From Novipirellula artificiosorum (GTDB lineage: Bacteria > Planctomycetota > Planctomycetia > Pirellulales > Pirellulaceae), in assembly GCF_007860135.1 (NCBI RefSeq), contig NZ_SJPV01000014.1, forward strand, positions 123,779 to 187,778: a stretch of DNA of 64,000 nt, read 5' to 3'. How positions within the stretch are numbered: position 1 is the first letter of the stretch; the number at the start of each line of letters is the position of its first letter. The notes beneath the pieces were generated by a model, which ran no database searches, was not told where the DNA came from, and saw nothing but the letters and a program-made list of their open reading frames with translations. The translations under genes and the position numbers were made by a program. Shown piece by piece: positions 36,735 to 46,765 of this stretch.

Positions 36735-38138
36735 TATATCGAAAAAGTTATCCGAAAGCGACTTGATCACCATGTCGTGACTGCCCAGCAGTTCGTCGAC
36801 CCGCAATCCCATGGTCTTGCCGGCGATCTGCAAGATCACCACTTCCGATGCCTGCACTTCGGCATCGCATTCATCGCCATCCGATTCTCTGCCGCCGGGG
36901 CCGTCGTGACCAGAATCGATATCATGCCAATCCAAAATTTCGTCGATCGTAACCAGCGGAATGAATTCGTCTCGCACGTCAATGGTTCGTTTTCCCTGCA
37001 CCGTGACCACATCATCATCGCCGGCCGTGCTGAATCCGGGGTGCCAAATGTAATCCAAAGCCTGCTCGTCGCTCAATTCGCCAGCGGCCGACTCCGACAA
37101 AACTCGGTTGCTGACCAGTTTCGCTTTGATTTTCTCAACGTCGATTCCACCGCCGTCATCGCGAATGTGGATCGAGACGTTGTTGCCGCTGTGTGTGGCC
37201 TCCAGAAAGATCGTTCCTACATCCGGTTTGTCGTTGTCCCGGCGAACTTGTGGTGATTCAAGTCCGTGGTCAATCGAGTTTCGTACCAAGTGCACCAAGG
37301 GATCCCCCAGAGCGTCGATCATCCGCTTGTCGAGCTCCGTCTTCTCACCACGGATCCGCAGATTCACACGTTTGCCACGTTCGTTGGACAAATCGCGGAC
37401 AACACGTTTGAAGCGATTAAAGAGGGGACCGACGGGGACCATTCGAGTGTCGAGGACTCCCTTTTGCAAACTCTGCGAGACCCACGAAAGTTGATCAATT
37501 GCTTCGCCGAACTTTTCCAGGTAGCCACGATCATGTTCCCAGATCTCTGAATGCTCGTCCATCAACTCCAAACCGCGACGTAATTGCTCGACCAACGCAA
37601 TACGATCGCACGGTTCCGCCGTATCATTCTCTAGGCCATCGATCGTGTGACGCAAGCTGTCACAAAAATCGCGGATCCGATTCAACGTACTGGCTTTCCG
37701 ATGCGCCGGACTGATCTGGCGGGATATCTGCACAAAGCGCGCTCGATTGACAACCAACTCGCCGGCCAGATTCATCAGGCCATCCAGTTGGTCGATCTCG
37801 ACTCGCATGGTTTCGGCAACCTTACCGGCCGCTTTGTCCGACGTATGCGTTTCGCCGGTGCCGGTCGCGTCGATTGGCACCAGGGATGCCGGTGACACGA
37901 CGGGTTCTGGATCGTCGGTCGGTTCAACCTGATCCGGTGTAGCGGCATCGGTCACGCCAGCCGGCACGGTCGAAAGTCCTCGATCAGGTGATTCGGACTC
38001 TGCATCGGCTAAGACGGCAACAGCCTCGTTCCTTGATTCGCTTTGGTGATCGGGATGATCATCAGTCTTGATTTCTGGCGATTCCTGACCAATGGCTTCA
38101 TCGACTTTAGCTGGGGGTGGGACGATTAAACAACCGTT
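36735..38138 (-). pseudogene. CheA chemotaxis histidine kinase with three deletions
   Basis: The frame is open from 38138, just after a TAG at 38139-38141, with no good start codon. It begins in an acidic linker, so the N-terminal phosphotransfer domain with the phosphorylated histidine is gone. Present: dimerisation domain (MRVEIDQLDGLMNLAGELVV), kinase N-box (DPLVHLVRNSIDHGLESP), HIRDDGGGIDVEKIKAKLVS and HPGFSTAG. Here the frame jumps straight to VVTVQGKRTIDVRDEFIPLV of the CheW-like domain, losing the ATP-lid G-boxes. It then breaks again after DNFFDIRG (about 36737), before the end of that domain, and runs on without meaning into cheY. Without the histidine and the complete ATP site it cannot signal. 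Confidence 0.8.
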
Positions 38139-38443
38139 CTAATTGGCAGTTTTGTCCGATACAACGAACGAACCGGGAAAGGTGTGGCCAAGATGTTTCC
38201 GCAGGTCTCGTATGGACGCGTTTCGAGGTGGCTAATTGTCCAGGTGCCGTGTATGGAATGATCCTCATTGCACAGCGGGTAAAAAGGTGTTTTCCGGGCA
38301 CCCCGTCCCATGCGCCCTTTGGGGCTGAGGTTGACAGGCATCAACGCGCTTTTCTATTGATGGCTTGACTAAACTTTCTTTCGCCCACTGGGGGCTGGTT
38401 TGTTCGCTCGCATCGATTTGCCGCGTCTTTCTGGAACATTGTC
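38139..38443. other. Spacer between broken cheA and the porin gene
   Basis: 305 bases with no recognised gene or shared repeat. It should carry the porin promoter. Confidence 0.4.
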
Positions 38444-39880
38444 TTGCATCGAGCACTATCCTCGGCAATCTGGCTCGTCTTGGCCGCCGGTTGGAGCCAC
38501 GCGCAAACGGGCTCTTTTCCAGCGGCATTGCTACCGCATGCAATTGAGAGCAACGATGGCGGGATTGAGCTACCGGTAAGCATGTCACCGGGACTGCAGC
38601 TACCTGGTTCATTCACATTCGGCGGAATTGACGATCAAACCGCGGGGCTTGCACTGGCGGATTTTAGCGGCGAAGTCAATCAGCCGACGTCCATCGCGCA
38701 GGTATCCGAGTCGCAAGTCGTGTCGACCGGACTGACGCCCGCGCCCAATGCAAGCAGGTTCCAGGGGAAATTCTCACGCAACCCACGACAATTTGACGTC
38801 GGCACCAATCTCTACGATGCGCCCGAATTCAAGGGTGGTTTGATTGTGTTCGGTGAGGATGTGGCCATGAAGATCGGCGGATATGTGAAGGCCGACTTCA
38901 TCTATGATTTTAACCCGATCGACTCCACCGATAGCTTTGTCACGACGGACATACCGGTTGGCGCTCCTGCCCGAACGAATACACGTTTTCATGCACGTCA
39001 GACAAGGCTCAGCTTCGACACACGCTGGGCGTCTGATGCACATCCCGTTCGCATGTTCGTCGAAGGGGATTTTTTCGGTGACAACAATAGCTATCGCCTA
39101 CGTCATGCCTATGGCGAGGTCGGCTCCCTTTTGGTCGGTCAGACATGGACCACGTTTACCGACGTGGCCTCGTTTCCGGCAACGTTGGACTTTGAAGGGT
39201 CCGTTTCGAGCGTCAATCGACGACAGGCGTTGATCCGCTGGACACAACCGGTACTCAATGAGAATTGGACCATGGCGATTGCCGCCGAGAATCCGCAATT
39301 CGACGTGGTTCCGCCCCCGGGAATCACGGGCGATTCGCGTACGCCTTCGCCGGATTTGGTAGCGAGACTGCGTCTAAGCGAAGAATGGGGGCAATATCAA
39401 ATAGCTTGTCTGTATCGGCTAGGTGGCTTTCAGCCGACGGACGAACGTGTCATCACGGGATCAGCCTGGGGGATCAACCTAACCGGAGCAACGCTCTTGA
39501 CGGATAAGAGCAAGTTCTATCACCAGATCGTATTTGGAGATGGAATTGGTAGCTACCGGGGGCTGCCGGATGCGGCGCCCGAAACCGCAACCACGGACAA
39601 GGTGTTGGGATTTACAGGCTGGATGGTCGGAATCACTTGGGACTGGAATGACCGTCTGAGTTCCAACTTGACCTACGCCGAAAACGCCCTCGATAACTCG
39701 TTGCTTCAGGCGGCAAGCGACGAGCGGCAGACAACCTATCTAGCGGTCAATGCGATTTGGAATCCGGTAGCTCGAGTGAAGGTTGGCATCGAGTATTTGT
39801 ATGGTCTGCTGGAAACCGTCGATCGCAAGAAGGGCGATGCGCATCGTATCCAATCGGCGTTGATCTTCGACTTGCCGTAA
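38444..39880 (+). CDS. DcaP-like outer membrane porin
   Basis: 478 residues if started at TTG 38444, followed by a signal-like segment (LSSAIWLVLAAGWSHA). From residue 115 on it is a beta-barrel: AMKIGGYVKADFIYDFNPID, TNTRFHARQTRLSFDTRW, VRMFVEGDFFGDNNSYRLRH, GSLLVGQTWTTFTDVASFPA, with alternating beta strands to the C-terminal QSALIFDLP. This is the DcaP/trimeric porin pattern, used for uptake of small, often anionic molecules. The start is uncertain because no ATG is available upstream in frame. Confidence 0.8.
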   Translation: MHRALSSAIWLVLAAGWSHAQTGSFPAALLPHAIESNDGGIELPVSMSPGLQLPGSFTFGGIDDQTAGLALADFSGEVNQPTSIAQVSESQVVSTGLTPAPNASRFQGKFSRNPRQFDVGTNLYDAPEFKGGLIVFGEDVAMKIGGYVKADFIYDFNPIDSTDSFVTTDIPVGAPARTNTRFHARQTRLSFDTRWASDAHPVRMFVEGDFFGDNNSYRLRHAYGEVGSLLVGQTWTTFTDVASFPATLDFEGSVSSVNRRQALIRWTQPVLNENWTMAIAAENPQFDVVPPPGITGDSRTPSPDLVARLRLSEEWGQYQIACLYRLGGFQPTDERVITGSAWGINLTGATLLTDKSKFYHQIVFGDGIGSYRGLPDAAPETATTDKVLGFTGWMVGITWDWNDRLSSNLTYAENALDNSLLQAASDERQTTYLAVNAIWNPVARVKVGIEYLYGLLETVDRKKGDAHRIQSALIFDLP

Positions 39881-40002
39881 ATGCTTAGGCTCATGCCACA
39901 AAGCGCTGCGCGAATGACGAACCGATCGACACACCAAAATTCCGAATCCAACCCGACATCATCAACCATCCGTTGAAGTAATCGCCGACCGAATTCAGTA
40001 TT

Positions 40003-40067
40003 GCCCAGTCAAACGGGAGGCAGGCTCTGCTGCGGAGCAACCTACCGAGAGATACCTGGGACAGGAA
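40003..40067. repeat. Dispersed repeat family B, copy 2
   Basis: 65 bases nearly identical to 26670-26734 (cccagtcaaacgggaggcag ... cctgggacaggaa). Lies in the short gap between the porin stop and the end of the MscS gene, about 120 bases after the porin. Confidence 0.8.
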
Positions 40068-40121
40068 CGCCGGTGTGGCACGAATAAAAACCTTGCCGGG
40101 CCATTGCGTGCCCCATGCTCG

Positions 40122-42689
40122 TCATGGCCCATCTCTGGGATCGGACGGCGGCTTTACCGCACCGAGGTCTGTCGCCGCGTTGGGGTCTGACTCCGCGTTG
40201 GGGGGCATGCTGATCAGACGGAGATCGCGTTGCGGGAAGGGGACGCCGATGTGGGCGTCTTCGAGCGCCTGCTGGACGGCGACAGCAATCTCGCTGTGGA
40301 TTGTATGCGTGTTGGTTGCGTGATCCGCATCGAACCACGCCCGGAGCTTGAAATCGAGAGAGCTGTCGCCAAAGTTCTCAAAAAAGGCGACCGGCTCGGG
40401 ATCGCCAATCACCTTGGGGTTGGCCTTCGCCACATCAATCAGCAGGTCAATCACTCGCTGGGCGGGTGTCCCGTATTCGACCCCCACGTTCAGATCGATC
40501 CGCCGACGCCTGTCCGAAAGCGTCCAGTTGGTGACCTTGTCCGAGATGAGCATGCCGTTGGGCACAATGACTTCGGCCCCGTCGAAGGTGCGGATCACGC
40601 TGGCACGGATACCAATCCGTTTCATGGTCCCCGAGGTGTCGGACAACTCGATCGTGTCTCCGACATCGATCGGTCGCTCAAAGAGCAGGATCAGACCAGA
40701 AACAAAATTATTGACAACGTTTTGTAAACCGAATCCGATCCCGACGCCTAGCCCACCTGCGACGACGGCAAGTTTAGTGATCTCGACGCCCGCTGCGGAC
40801 AGACCGACCAGAAAGCCAAGGCAAATCACGCTGTATCGGGCGAGGTTCGAGACAGCGTACGGAACACCTCGGCTGGTACGTACCCGCGAGAACACATCTT
40901 CCTGAAGAAGCACCTGCACCCACCGCGCAAGCAGAAAGGAGAACCAAACGGTGAATGCAAACACGACCACGTCGCTCAGTGAAACCGAGAGCGCACCGAT
41001 CTCGACACTGGCACCAAGGACCTGTTTGGCAACCTCGATCGCGGGCGTGAGTAGACCAAGTTGCCCACAGACAAGTGCCGCCCAGAAGCCCGCCGCAAGG
41101 ACACTCAAGCCTCGCTCAAGCCAATGCTGCACTCTCTGTCGATGATTGGAGATCGCCCGAACGAGTTCGAGAGGTCGAAGGACGAGCGCAAACATGGCTA
41201 GCCCCTGAGCCACCTTCAGCAGCACAAAGACCACCAACCCCAGATAGCCGCTTCTCAGAACGCCGTCGCCCAGCAACACGGCAAGGTCACTCCATCCAAA
41301 CAGATCCGACAAGATTGCTATTGTCAAAACTCCAGCAGCGAGACTCATCGCCACGTAGAGCGGTCGGAAGAAGGGATGACCTCGACGCTCCTCGGGCAGT
41401 TTGACGATTCGGCTCGGGCGCAACAGGTAGATCAACAAGCCGAGTCCACCGAACATCTCTGCGAAGAAGACGAGGCGACTCAGAGTGGGTGTCGTATCGA
41501 GCAGGTCGCGAGACCGATCGAGAATGTACAGAATCGCCAGCCCCCAAGTGAACAGGATCAATGGATCAGGTAGGTAGCGCTGAACAATTCGCAACGTTGC
41601 GACGGCGATGAATGCGGCGGCGACCAATCCAGCGCTACGGGGTGCTAGCGGGTCCAGCGGTATCGTGAGAAAAGCTGTGATCAACACGGCCATGGCCCAC
41701 GGGTGCTCGAAGACCAACTGGGCACCTCTTAGACGATTATCAACTTCCGCCCTCGCTCGGGTCCGCTGGCGCAGCCAACGCAAGGTTAGGCCAATGGCTA
41801 GGAACAGCACGATCTGGAAGCCGATCGAATGCGTGGGCTTCCTCGAGACTTGTCCCCTCTCTTCAAACCGCTTCCTTAAGAGCTGCGGCCCGATGGTTTG
41901 CCATTCCATCTGGAGCGATTCTCGGATTCGCGGGCTCCACAACGGTGGGTGCTCGGCCCGAAAAATTCCCGCCAGCCGTGCCTCCACGGTCGCTTGCAAC
42001 TGTTCGATGGATTCAGCGAGCGCGACGCTCGGATTCACCAGTTTGTCGCGCACGGACAATAGCTCATTGCGACGTTCGACGACTGACGAACGCATCTGAG
42101 CGATCTCACCGAGCACGGCGGCAATGCGTGTCAACATCGTCGCATCGGCGTCCTCTTTGGTCTTGGCCAGTTCGTCCGTCATCGTCCAAACCGCTGCAAT
42201 CTTGTCAATTCGCTCGAATGAATCACCGAAGCCATCCAGTTGGCCATCCAGTTCCTCCTCGAGTGACCGCAAGTGATCGAGCATCTCGGTGAGCTCGGCC
42301 GAGGACCTTTGCAGAGTGCGCACGTTGGGACGGCCAGTCAGCATTTTCCGGGTCTTCGCCAATTGCGTCTCGACTTCTTTGAGTACGAGATCCGTTTCTC
42401 CACCGACCCGCTCAAGGGTCCGATGGGAGCTGTCGCGGGGTAGCAGCGTAGCCAACTCGGCGGTTGTCGCTTCCGCGCGATTTGGCACTTCCTCCAGCAA
42501 GATGGGCGGGGCGGTTGTTGTTCCCGACTGATCGTCAGGAATCTCCGTCGCAGCGGTCTCTGCGTCGCCCGATGTCGTGGGTGCAGTGCCCTGCGACCAT
42601 GCGACGGGGCCTGGAAGCCCAAGGACGCATGCCGCCAAAAGCAACACCGCATGTGGTCCTATACGACCGTATGGAAGCAGGGGGTCCAT
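40122..42689 (-). CDS. Large MscS-family mechanosensitive channel with periplasmic coiled-coil domain
   Basis: About 855 residues from ATG 42687-42689 (MDPLLPYGRIGPHAVLLLAA), a signal peptide. Residues about 90-290 are coiled-coil-like periplasmic helices (ELTEMLDHLRSLEEELDGQL). Then come some eight to ten membrane segments and the MscS core: pore-lining helix and AVVAGGLGVGIGFGLQNVVN, NNFVSGLILLFERPIDVGD, RIGIRASVIRTFDGAEVIVP, and the cytosolic domain to GVPFPQRDLRLISMP. It resembles the MscK/MscM layout of E. coli. Such channels release solutes on hypo-osmotic shock. Confidence 0.92.
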   Translation of the reverse strand: MDPLLPYGRIGPHAVLLLAACVLGLPGPVAWSQGTAPTTSGDAETAATEIPDDQSGTTTAPPILLEEVPNRAEATTAELATLLPRDSSHRTLERVGGETDLVLKEVETQLAKTRKMLTGRPNVRTLQRSSAELTEMLDHLRSLEEELDGQLDGFGDSFERIDKIAAVWTMTDELAKTKEDADATMLTRIAAVLGEIAQMRSSVVERRNELLSVRDKLVNPSVALAESIEQLQATVEARLAGIFRAEHPPLWSPRIRESLQMEWQTIGPQLLRKRFEERGQVSRKPTHSIGFQIVLFLAIGLTLRWLRQRTRARAEVDNRLRGAQLVFEHPWAMAVLITAFLTIPLDPLAPRSAGLVAAAFIAVATLRIVQRYLPDPLILFTWGLAILYILDRSRDLLDTTPTLSRLVFFAEMFGGLGLLIYLLRPSRIVKLPEERRGHPFFRPLYVAMSLAAGVLTIAILSDLFGWSDLAVLLGDGVLRSGYLGLVVFVLLKVAQGLAMFALVLRPLELVRAISNHRQRVQHWLERGLSVLAAGFWAALVCGQLGLLTPAIEVAKQVLGASVEIGALSVSLSDVVVFAFTVWFSFLLARWVQVLLQEDVFSRVRTSRGVPYAVSNLARYSVICLGFLVGLSAAGVEITKLAVVAGGLGVGIGFGLQNVVNNFVSGLILLFERPIDVGDTIELSDTSGTMKRIGIRASVIRTFDGAEVIVPNGMLISDKVTNWTLSDRRRRIDLNVGVEYGTPAQRVIDLLIDVAKANPKVIGDPEPVAFFENFGDSSLDFKLRAWFDADHATNTHTIHSEIAVAVQQALEDAHIGVPFPQRDLRLISMPPNAESDPNAATDLGAVKPPSDPRDGP

Positions 42690-42912
42690 GGAGTGCCTTG
42701 TGCCAATGAGTATGATCATGCCATTCAGAAAAAGCAGGACGGTGTCTTGCGGCGGTCGACGAACATGAGGGATGCTCCCAAATACGACTCGAAAGAGCAC
42801 AAGAGTTTAGAGCCAATTCCGCCTGCGAACACCCCGGTGTAAAGTTAAGGAAGACATGAGCATGCGTGCCGTTGCCCTGAGTCCCGCAATCTTGCCCACA
42901 GAAGGAATCCAC

Positions 42913-43859
42913 ATGTTTTCAGTCACGGAAAAGCGGTACGCGACATGCCTCACTCGCGTCGCGAGCTGGAGCCTACTTCTCGGCGCCGTCATACTGTGCA
43001 CGACGAATCGATCTTTGGCCGCAGATCCTCTTCGTGAATCCGAGATTCTGGAGTTGATGCAACGAGCCAATCGCTCACGCGCGACAATCCTTATCGCGAC
43101 ACCGATCGCGATTGGGTGCGATCCACTTGGTATTCCGGCGTCATCGAGGCGTATCATGCCACGGCCGATCCAACCTATCTCAATCAGGCTTTGCAATGGG
43201 CCGAGAAGCATCAGTGGAAAATCGGAAAAGAGCGATCGGGGTTCAATCGGTTGTTTTGCGCGATGACGTGGGCGGAGCTGCATTTGCTTGACCCGAACCC
43301 AATGAAGATTGTCCCCACGATCGACGGACTTCGCATCGACTTGCCCTACGCGCCAGAGGTCGGGAAGGTGTGGTACAGTCATGAGCCCAATCCCACGGAC
43401 GTTCGTCATGTTTACGCCGACTCGCTGTATGCCGCTCCGTTATTCGCGATGCTGTACAAGGCGACTGGCGATCAGAAGTATCTGGATTTCCTGAATGACG
43501 CGTTCTGGAACGTGACGGACGTGATTCTGGACAAGGACGAAGCGCTGTACTATCGCGATCCATCCTACATCGGAATAGAGTCACCCAACGGCGAGAAGAT
43601 TCTCTGGTCTCGCGGCAACGGCTGGGTGTTTGCCGGGCTCCCGAGACTCCTGAAACATCTTCCCAAGGACGCCCCGAATTACGACCGGTATGTCGACCTG
43701 TACCGGCGGATGGCCAAGTCGCTTGCCGCACGTCAACAGGATGACGGCTTCTGGCGGTCTAACTTGGATGATCCCTGGCACTATACGATGCCCGAGAGCA
43801 GCGGCACGGCACTAGCCGCCGGTTTGTTGCTCGATAACCCTGTCCTCATTCACCGGTAG
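42913..43859 (+). pseudogene. GH105/GH88-type unsaturated uronyl hydrolase, frameshifted and 3'-truncated
   Basis: ATG 42913 opens a signal peptide (MFSVTEKRYATCLTRVASWS) and ESEILELMQRAN. One frame is lost near 43075-43095, and the other continues NPYRDTDRDWVRSTWYSGVI, then YLNQALQWAEKHQWKIGKER and HVYADSLYAAPLFAMLYK, ILWSRGNGWVFAGLPRLLK and MPESSGTALAAGLLLDNP, before stopping at 43859. Family members remove unsaturated uronic acids from rhamnogalacturonan or ulvan fragments and normally run about 80-100 residues further. The conserved ADSL, SRGNGW and PESSGT stretches are present, but frameshift plus lost end argue for a pseudogene. Confidence 0.8.
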
Positions 43860-43896
43860 CTGACGCCATTCCGCTCACCTATTTCACGCACATTGC

Positions 43897-46554
43897 TTAG
43901 TTGCTCTGATGAACGCAGGATGCCTGTTGCAGTTCGAACGCATTGAGCCAGACCGCCTTCGCGCCATCGCCGTCGGCGTCGGTCATCGTGACGGTTACGG
44001 GCGCATCGCCTTGAACCTCGAACGTGACGATCGCCGCGCCGGGCCCAGAATCCGGGATCTGGCCGCCCGATGTCGTGCCGGCCACGACTCGCTTGCCGTC
44101 CACTTGAATCGCGACGTTCGCAGCGACCGGAATCTGGTGAATGGTCAGAGTTTTGAGGCGTTCACGATTCGGGTCCATCGAATTCGTATTCGAGCGAGGA
44201 GAATGGTGATACGTTTTCAGCTGATATCGCCCCTTCGGCAGCCCGCTGAACTGCAAGAGGAGCCCCTTCTCATCGACCGCACACATGCCATCGCCAATCG
44301 CAAAGTTCCTGAATCCCTTGATGTTCGCCTCACCGAGCCAGCGAGTCATGCCGTCCTTTGAGCCGCACTTCAGAGCGACTTTGAAGCCGCCCATGTTCGG
44401 AAGAGTGATCAACGCTTCCTCGTTACGGTTGCCGAACCAGGGCGTCCAGTCGAATTGGACGAGTTGTCCCGCTTCGCCCAGGTCGACGAGGACCTTCTCC
44501 TGGTCGTAGATCGGCTTCGCGCTGGCTTCGATGGAGTCGGAGTTGAATGGGACGCTCGAGACAGTTACTTCTTGGGCGTCGAATCCCTCGCATTCGGCGC
44601 GAACAGTAATCATGCCCGGTTCCGTCATCGCCCGAATGAGGGCCGGTGCGGCGCCCCGCGAAAGGCCGATCGGGTTGACGCCCTTAAGCAGCCCGTCTCC
44701 GACGATACTGGCCGGGCCGGTCACGGAGTAGCGGACTTGTAGCTCCGACTTCGGAACGATGTTGCCCTTGTTGTCGAAGAAACGAGTTCGCGCGATGACG
44801 ATATCCGAGCCGTCGGCGGTCAGAACACGGTCTTCCATGTCAAGTTCCAACTTCATCGCAACCGGCTCGCCGGACGTCGCGTCGCGCGGCGGTGACTGTG
44901 TGCGGAAGCCATCGAGCGAACCGCTTCGCATCCGATTCCACTGGTTGGGACCAATGTGGAACGTGTAATATGCGTGGCCGGTCCAGGCAATGATACCGAG
45001 ACGTAACGGATCACTCGCGTACTTCTGTAAGGTCGATTCACCGGATCCGCCCTCCATCGCTAGGAGATACTCTTTACCGGACCAGTCTTTGATTCCGCCG
45101 TAGTCCATGTTCGTGAACAGGTCGCAGACGCCGGAATTCTGCACACCGGTCCACTCTGCGTTGTTCGAACCGGTCCAGCGAGTCGGGTCTTCCTCCTTCA
45201 CGGCGTAGTGCAAACGGGGAACGTACCCACGATGGTTGATTCCGCCGCCCCAAATGAGGACCGACGGATGGTTGCGGTGATTTCGCACCATCCGACGCGC
45301 GGCTCTTTCGAGGTTATCGAACCACGCGTCGTTTCCAATGCTAATCCAGGTGGGAGCCTCTTCGTAAACAAGAATGCCAAGTTCGTCGCAAGCATCCAGC
45401 AGCGCGTTGTCTTGCGGGTAGTGAGCCGTGCGGACGATGTTCAGCCCCATCTGCTTGAATTGCAGCATGTCCTTGTAGTGCAGCGCATTTGGGACTGCGT
45501 CGCCGATGTAGGCGTAGTGCTGATGCCGGTTCTTGCCAACCAACTGCACCGGCTTGCCGTTGAGCAAGAAACCTTCCTCCTTGCTCAGGTCAATCGATCG
45601 GATGCCGAGCGGATTCTCGATGCAATCGACAACGTGGTCGCCATCCAAGACGAGCGTGTTCACACGATACAGATAGGGATCGTCGCACGACCACAGGTGC
45701 AGGTTCTCTTCGATGCCTCCGGTTTGATTCATCGTCCAGTCGGCGCCGGGACGGACCACTTTCTCGGTAAGCAGCCGCAGTACGACGACGCCTTCTTTGT
45801 CGATCACGCGCGTCAGTAGACGGCATGCTTTCACTTGATCGCTTTCGTTACGCACGGTTGTACGGATCGAGATCGTCGCGTTGTTGTTGAGCGGGTCTAC
45901 GGTCGGCGTCGTGATGAAGACGCCCGCGTAAAAATCTTCCCAGGGGAACGTGACATGAAGTGGGGCTGTCTCAACCAAATAAACGTCGCGATAAAGTCCG
46001 CTGAACTTCACGTAGTCGAAGGGGCCGGGATCCGGCGGAACGCCGTCGCGCCGGCGGTTGTCAACTCGAAGCGCCACCTTGTTTCCGCCCCGCTCAACGA
46101 AGTCCGTAATGTCAAAGTGGAACGGCGTATATCCCCCGATCGCATGTTGGCCGACGTGCTTTCCGTTGACCCAAAGGTCGGTCACTTGATGGGCGCCTTC
46201 GAATTCGAGGAAGACCTTGCCCGCTTGCTTCGAAACATCGATCGTTCGACGATACCAGCCGACCGTGCGGTGAAACGTTGGCTGCGTTTTGTCGTCGTCG
46301 CACCCGTCGAGATTGAGATCGGTCAGCTTGAGCGTGTGAGGAATGGAGACAACATCCCAAGAAGAGTCGTCCAGGTCCGAGGTATGGTGAAGAGCATCGG
46401 GATCGCCCAGGTGGAATCGCCAGCTTGTGGTCAGGCTCGTCTTGCTTCGCTCCGTGTCTGGAAAGCCGTCCGGCAGCGTCGAGTCGGCGAACAGAACGCC
46501 GGCCGAGCAGCAGAGGACAACAAGGGATGCAAGAATACGATAGGCATGATTCAT
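43897..46554 (-). CDS. Secreted GH2-family beta-galactosidase-like enzyme
   Basis: 885 residues from ATG 46552-46554 (MNHAYRILASLVVLCCSAGV), a signal peptide. Jelly-roll sugar-binding domain (WDVVSIPHTLKLTDLNLDG, GWYRRTIDVSKQAGKVFLEF), immunoglobulin-like domain, and TIM barrel (LNGKPVQLVGKNRHQHYAYI, GLNIVRTAHYPQDNALLDAC, HPSVLIWGGGINHRGYVP), then beta-rich C-terminal domains including SELQVRYSVTGPASIVGDG. At the usual acid/base position, NE in classic GH2 enzymes, this one reads GGIN. LLAMEGGSGES holds a candidate glutamate nucleophile. So activity or mechanism may differ. Intact and full length; the aldo/keto reductase gene lies upstream on the same strand. Confidence 0.85.
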   Translation of the reverse strand: MNHAYRILASLVVLCCSAGVLFADSTLPDGFPDTERSKTSLTTSWRFHLGDPDALHHTSDLDDSSWDVVSIPHTLKLTDLNLDGCDDDKTQPTFHRTVGWYRRTIDVSKQAGKVFLEFEGAHQVTDLWVNGKHVGQHAIGGYTPFHFDITDFVERGGNKVALRVDNRRRDGVPPDPGPFDYVKFSGLYRDVYLVETAPLHVTFPWEDFYAGVFITTPTVDPLNNNATISIRTTVRNESDQVKACRLLTRVIDKEGVVVLRLLTEKVVRPGADWTMNQTGGIEENLHLWSCDDPYLYRVNTLVLDGDHVVDCIENPLGIRSIDLSKEEGFLLNGKPVQLVGKNRHQHYAYIGDAVPNALHYKDMLQFKQMGLNIVRTAHYPQDNALLDACDELGILVYEEAPTWISIGNDAWFDNLERAARRMVRNHRNHPSVLIWGGGINHRGYVPRLHYAVKEEDPTRWTGSNNAEWTGVQNSGVCDLFTNMDYGGIKDWSGKEYLLAMEGGSGESTLQKYASDPLRLGIIAWTGHAYYTFHIGPNQWNRMRSGSLDGFRTQSPPRDATSGEPVAMKLELDMEDRVLTADGSDIVIARTRFFDNKGNIVPKSELQVRYSVTGPASIVGDGLLKGVNPIGLSRGAAPALIRAMTEPGMITVRAECEGFDAQEVTVSSVPFNSDSIEASAKPIYDQEKVLVDLGEAGQLVQFDWTPWFGNRNEEALITLPNMGGFKVALKCGSKDGMTRWLGEANIKGFRNFAIGDGMCAVDEKGLLLQFSGLPKGRYQLKTYHHSPRSNTNSMDPNRERLKTLTIHQIPVAANVAIQVDGKRVVAGTTSGGQIPDSGPGAAIVTFEVQGDAPVTVTMTDADGDGAKAVWLNAFELQQASCVHQSN

Positions 46555-46765
46555 GGTGGGCTCTGTCGGGGAAGGTGCCGGATGGAATCCGGGTGCGATA
46601 GCGGGTCGGTTCCTAAAGCGAGGGCGGATGCCTAACCGGAAGACGCCACTTTCATTTCCATGCAAGTTCGAATCGCACGCGAGTGAATCACTTGCGTCAA
46701 AACCCACTCGCTTGCGTTTTGTGCATGTATTGGCAACGTTTTCGCCCCAGCGTAGCGTTTTGCTG

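Noticed and set aside
45835..46635. 266-codon frame antisense to the GH2 enzyme
   Set aside because: The GH2 protein on the other strand is unmistakable.
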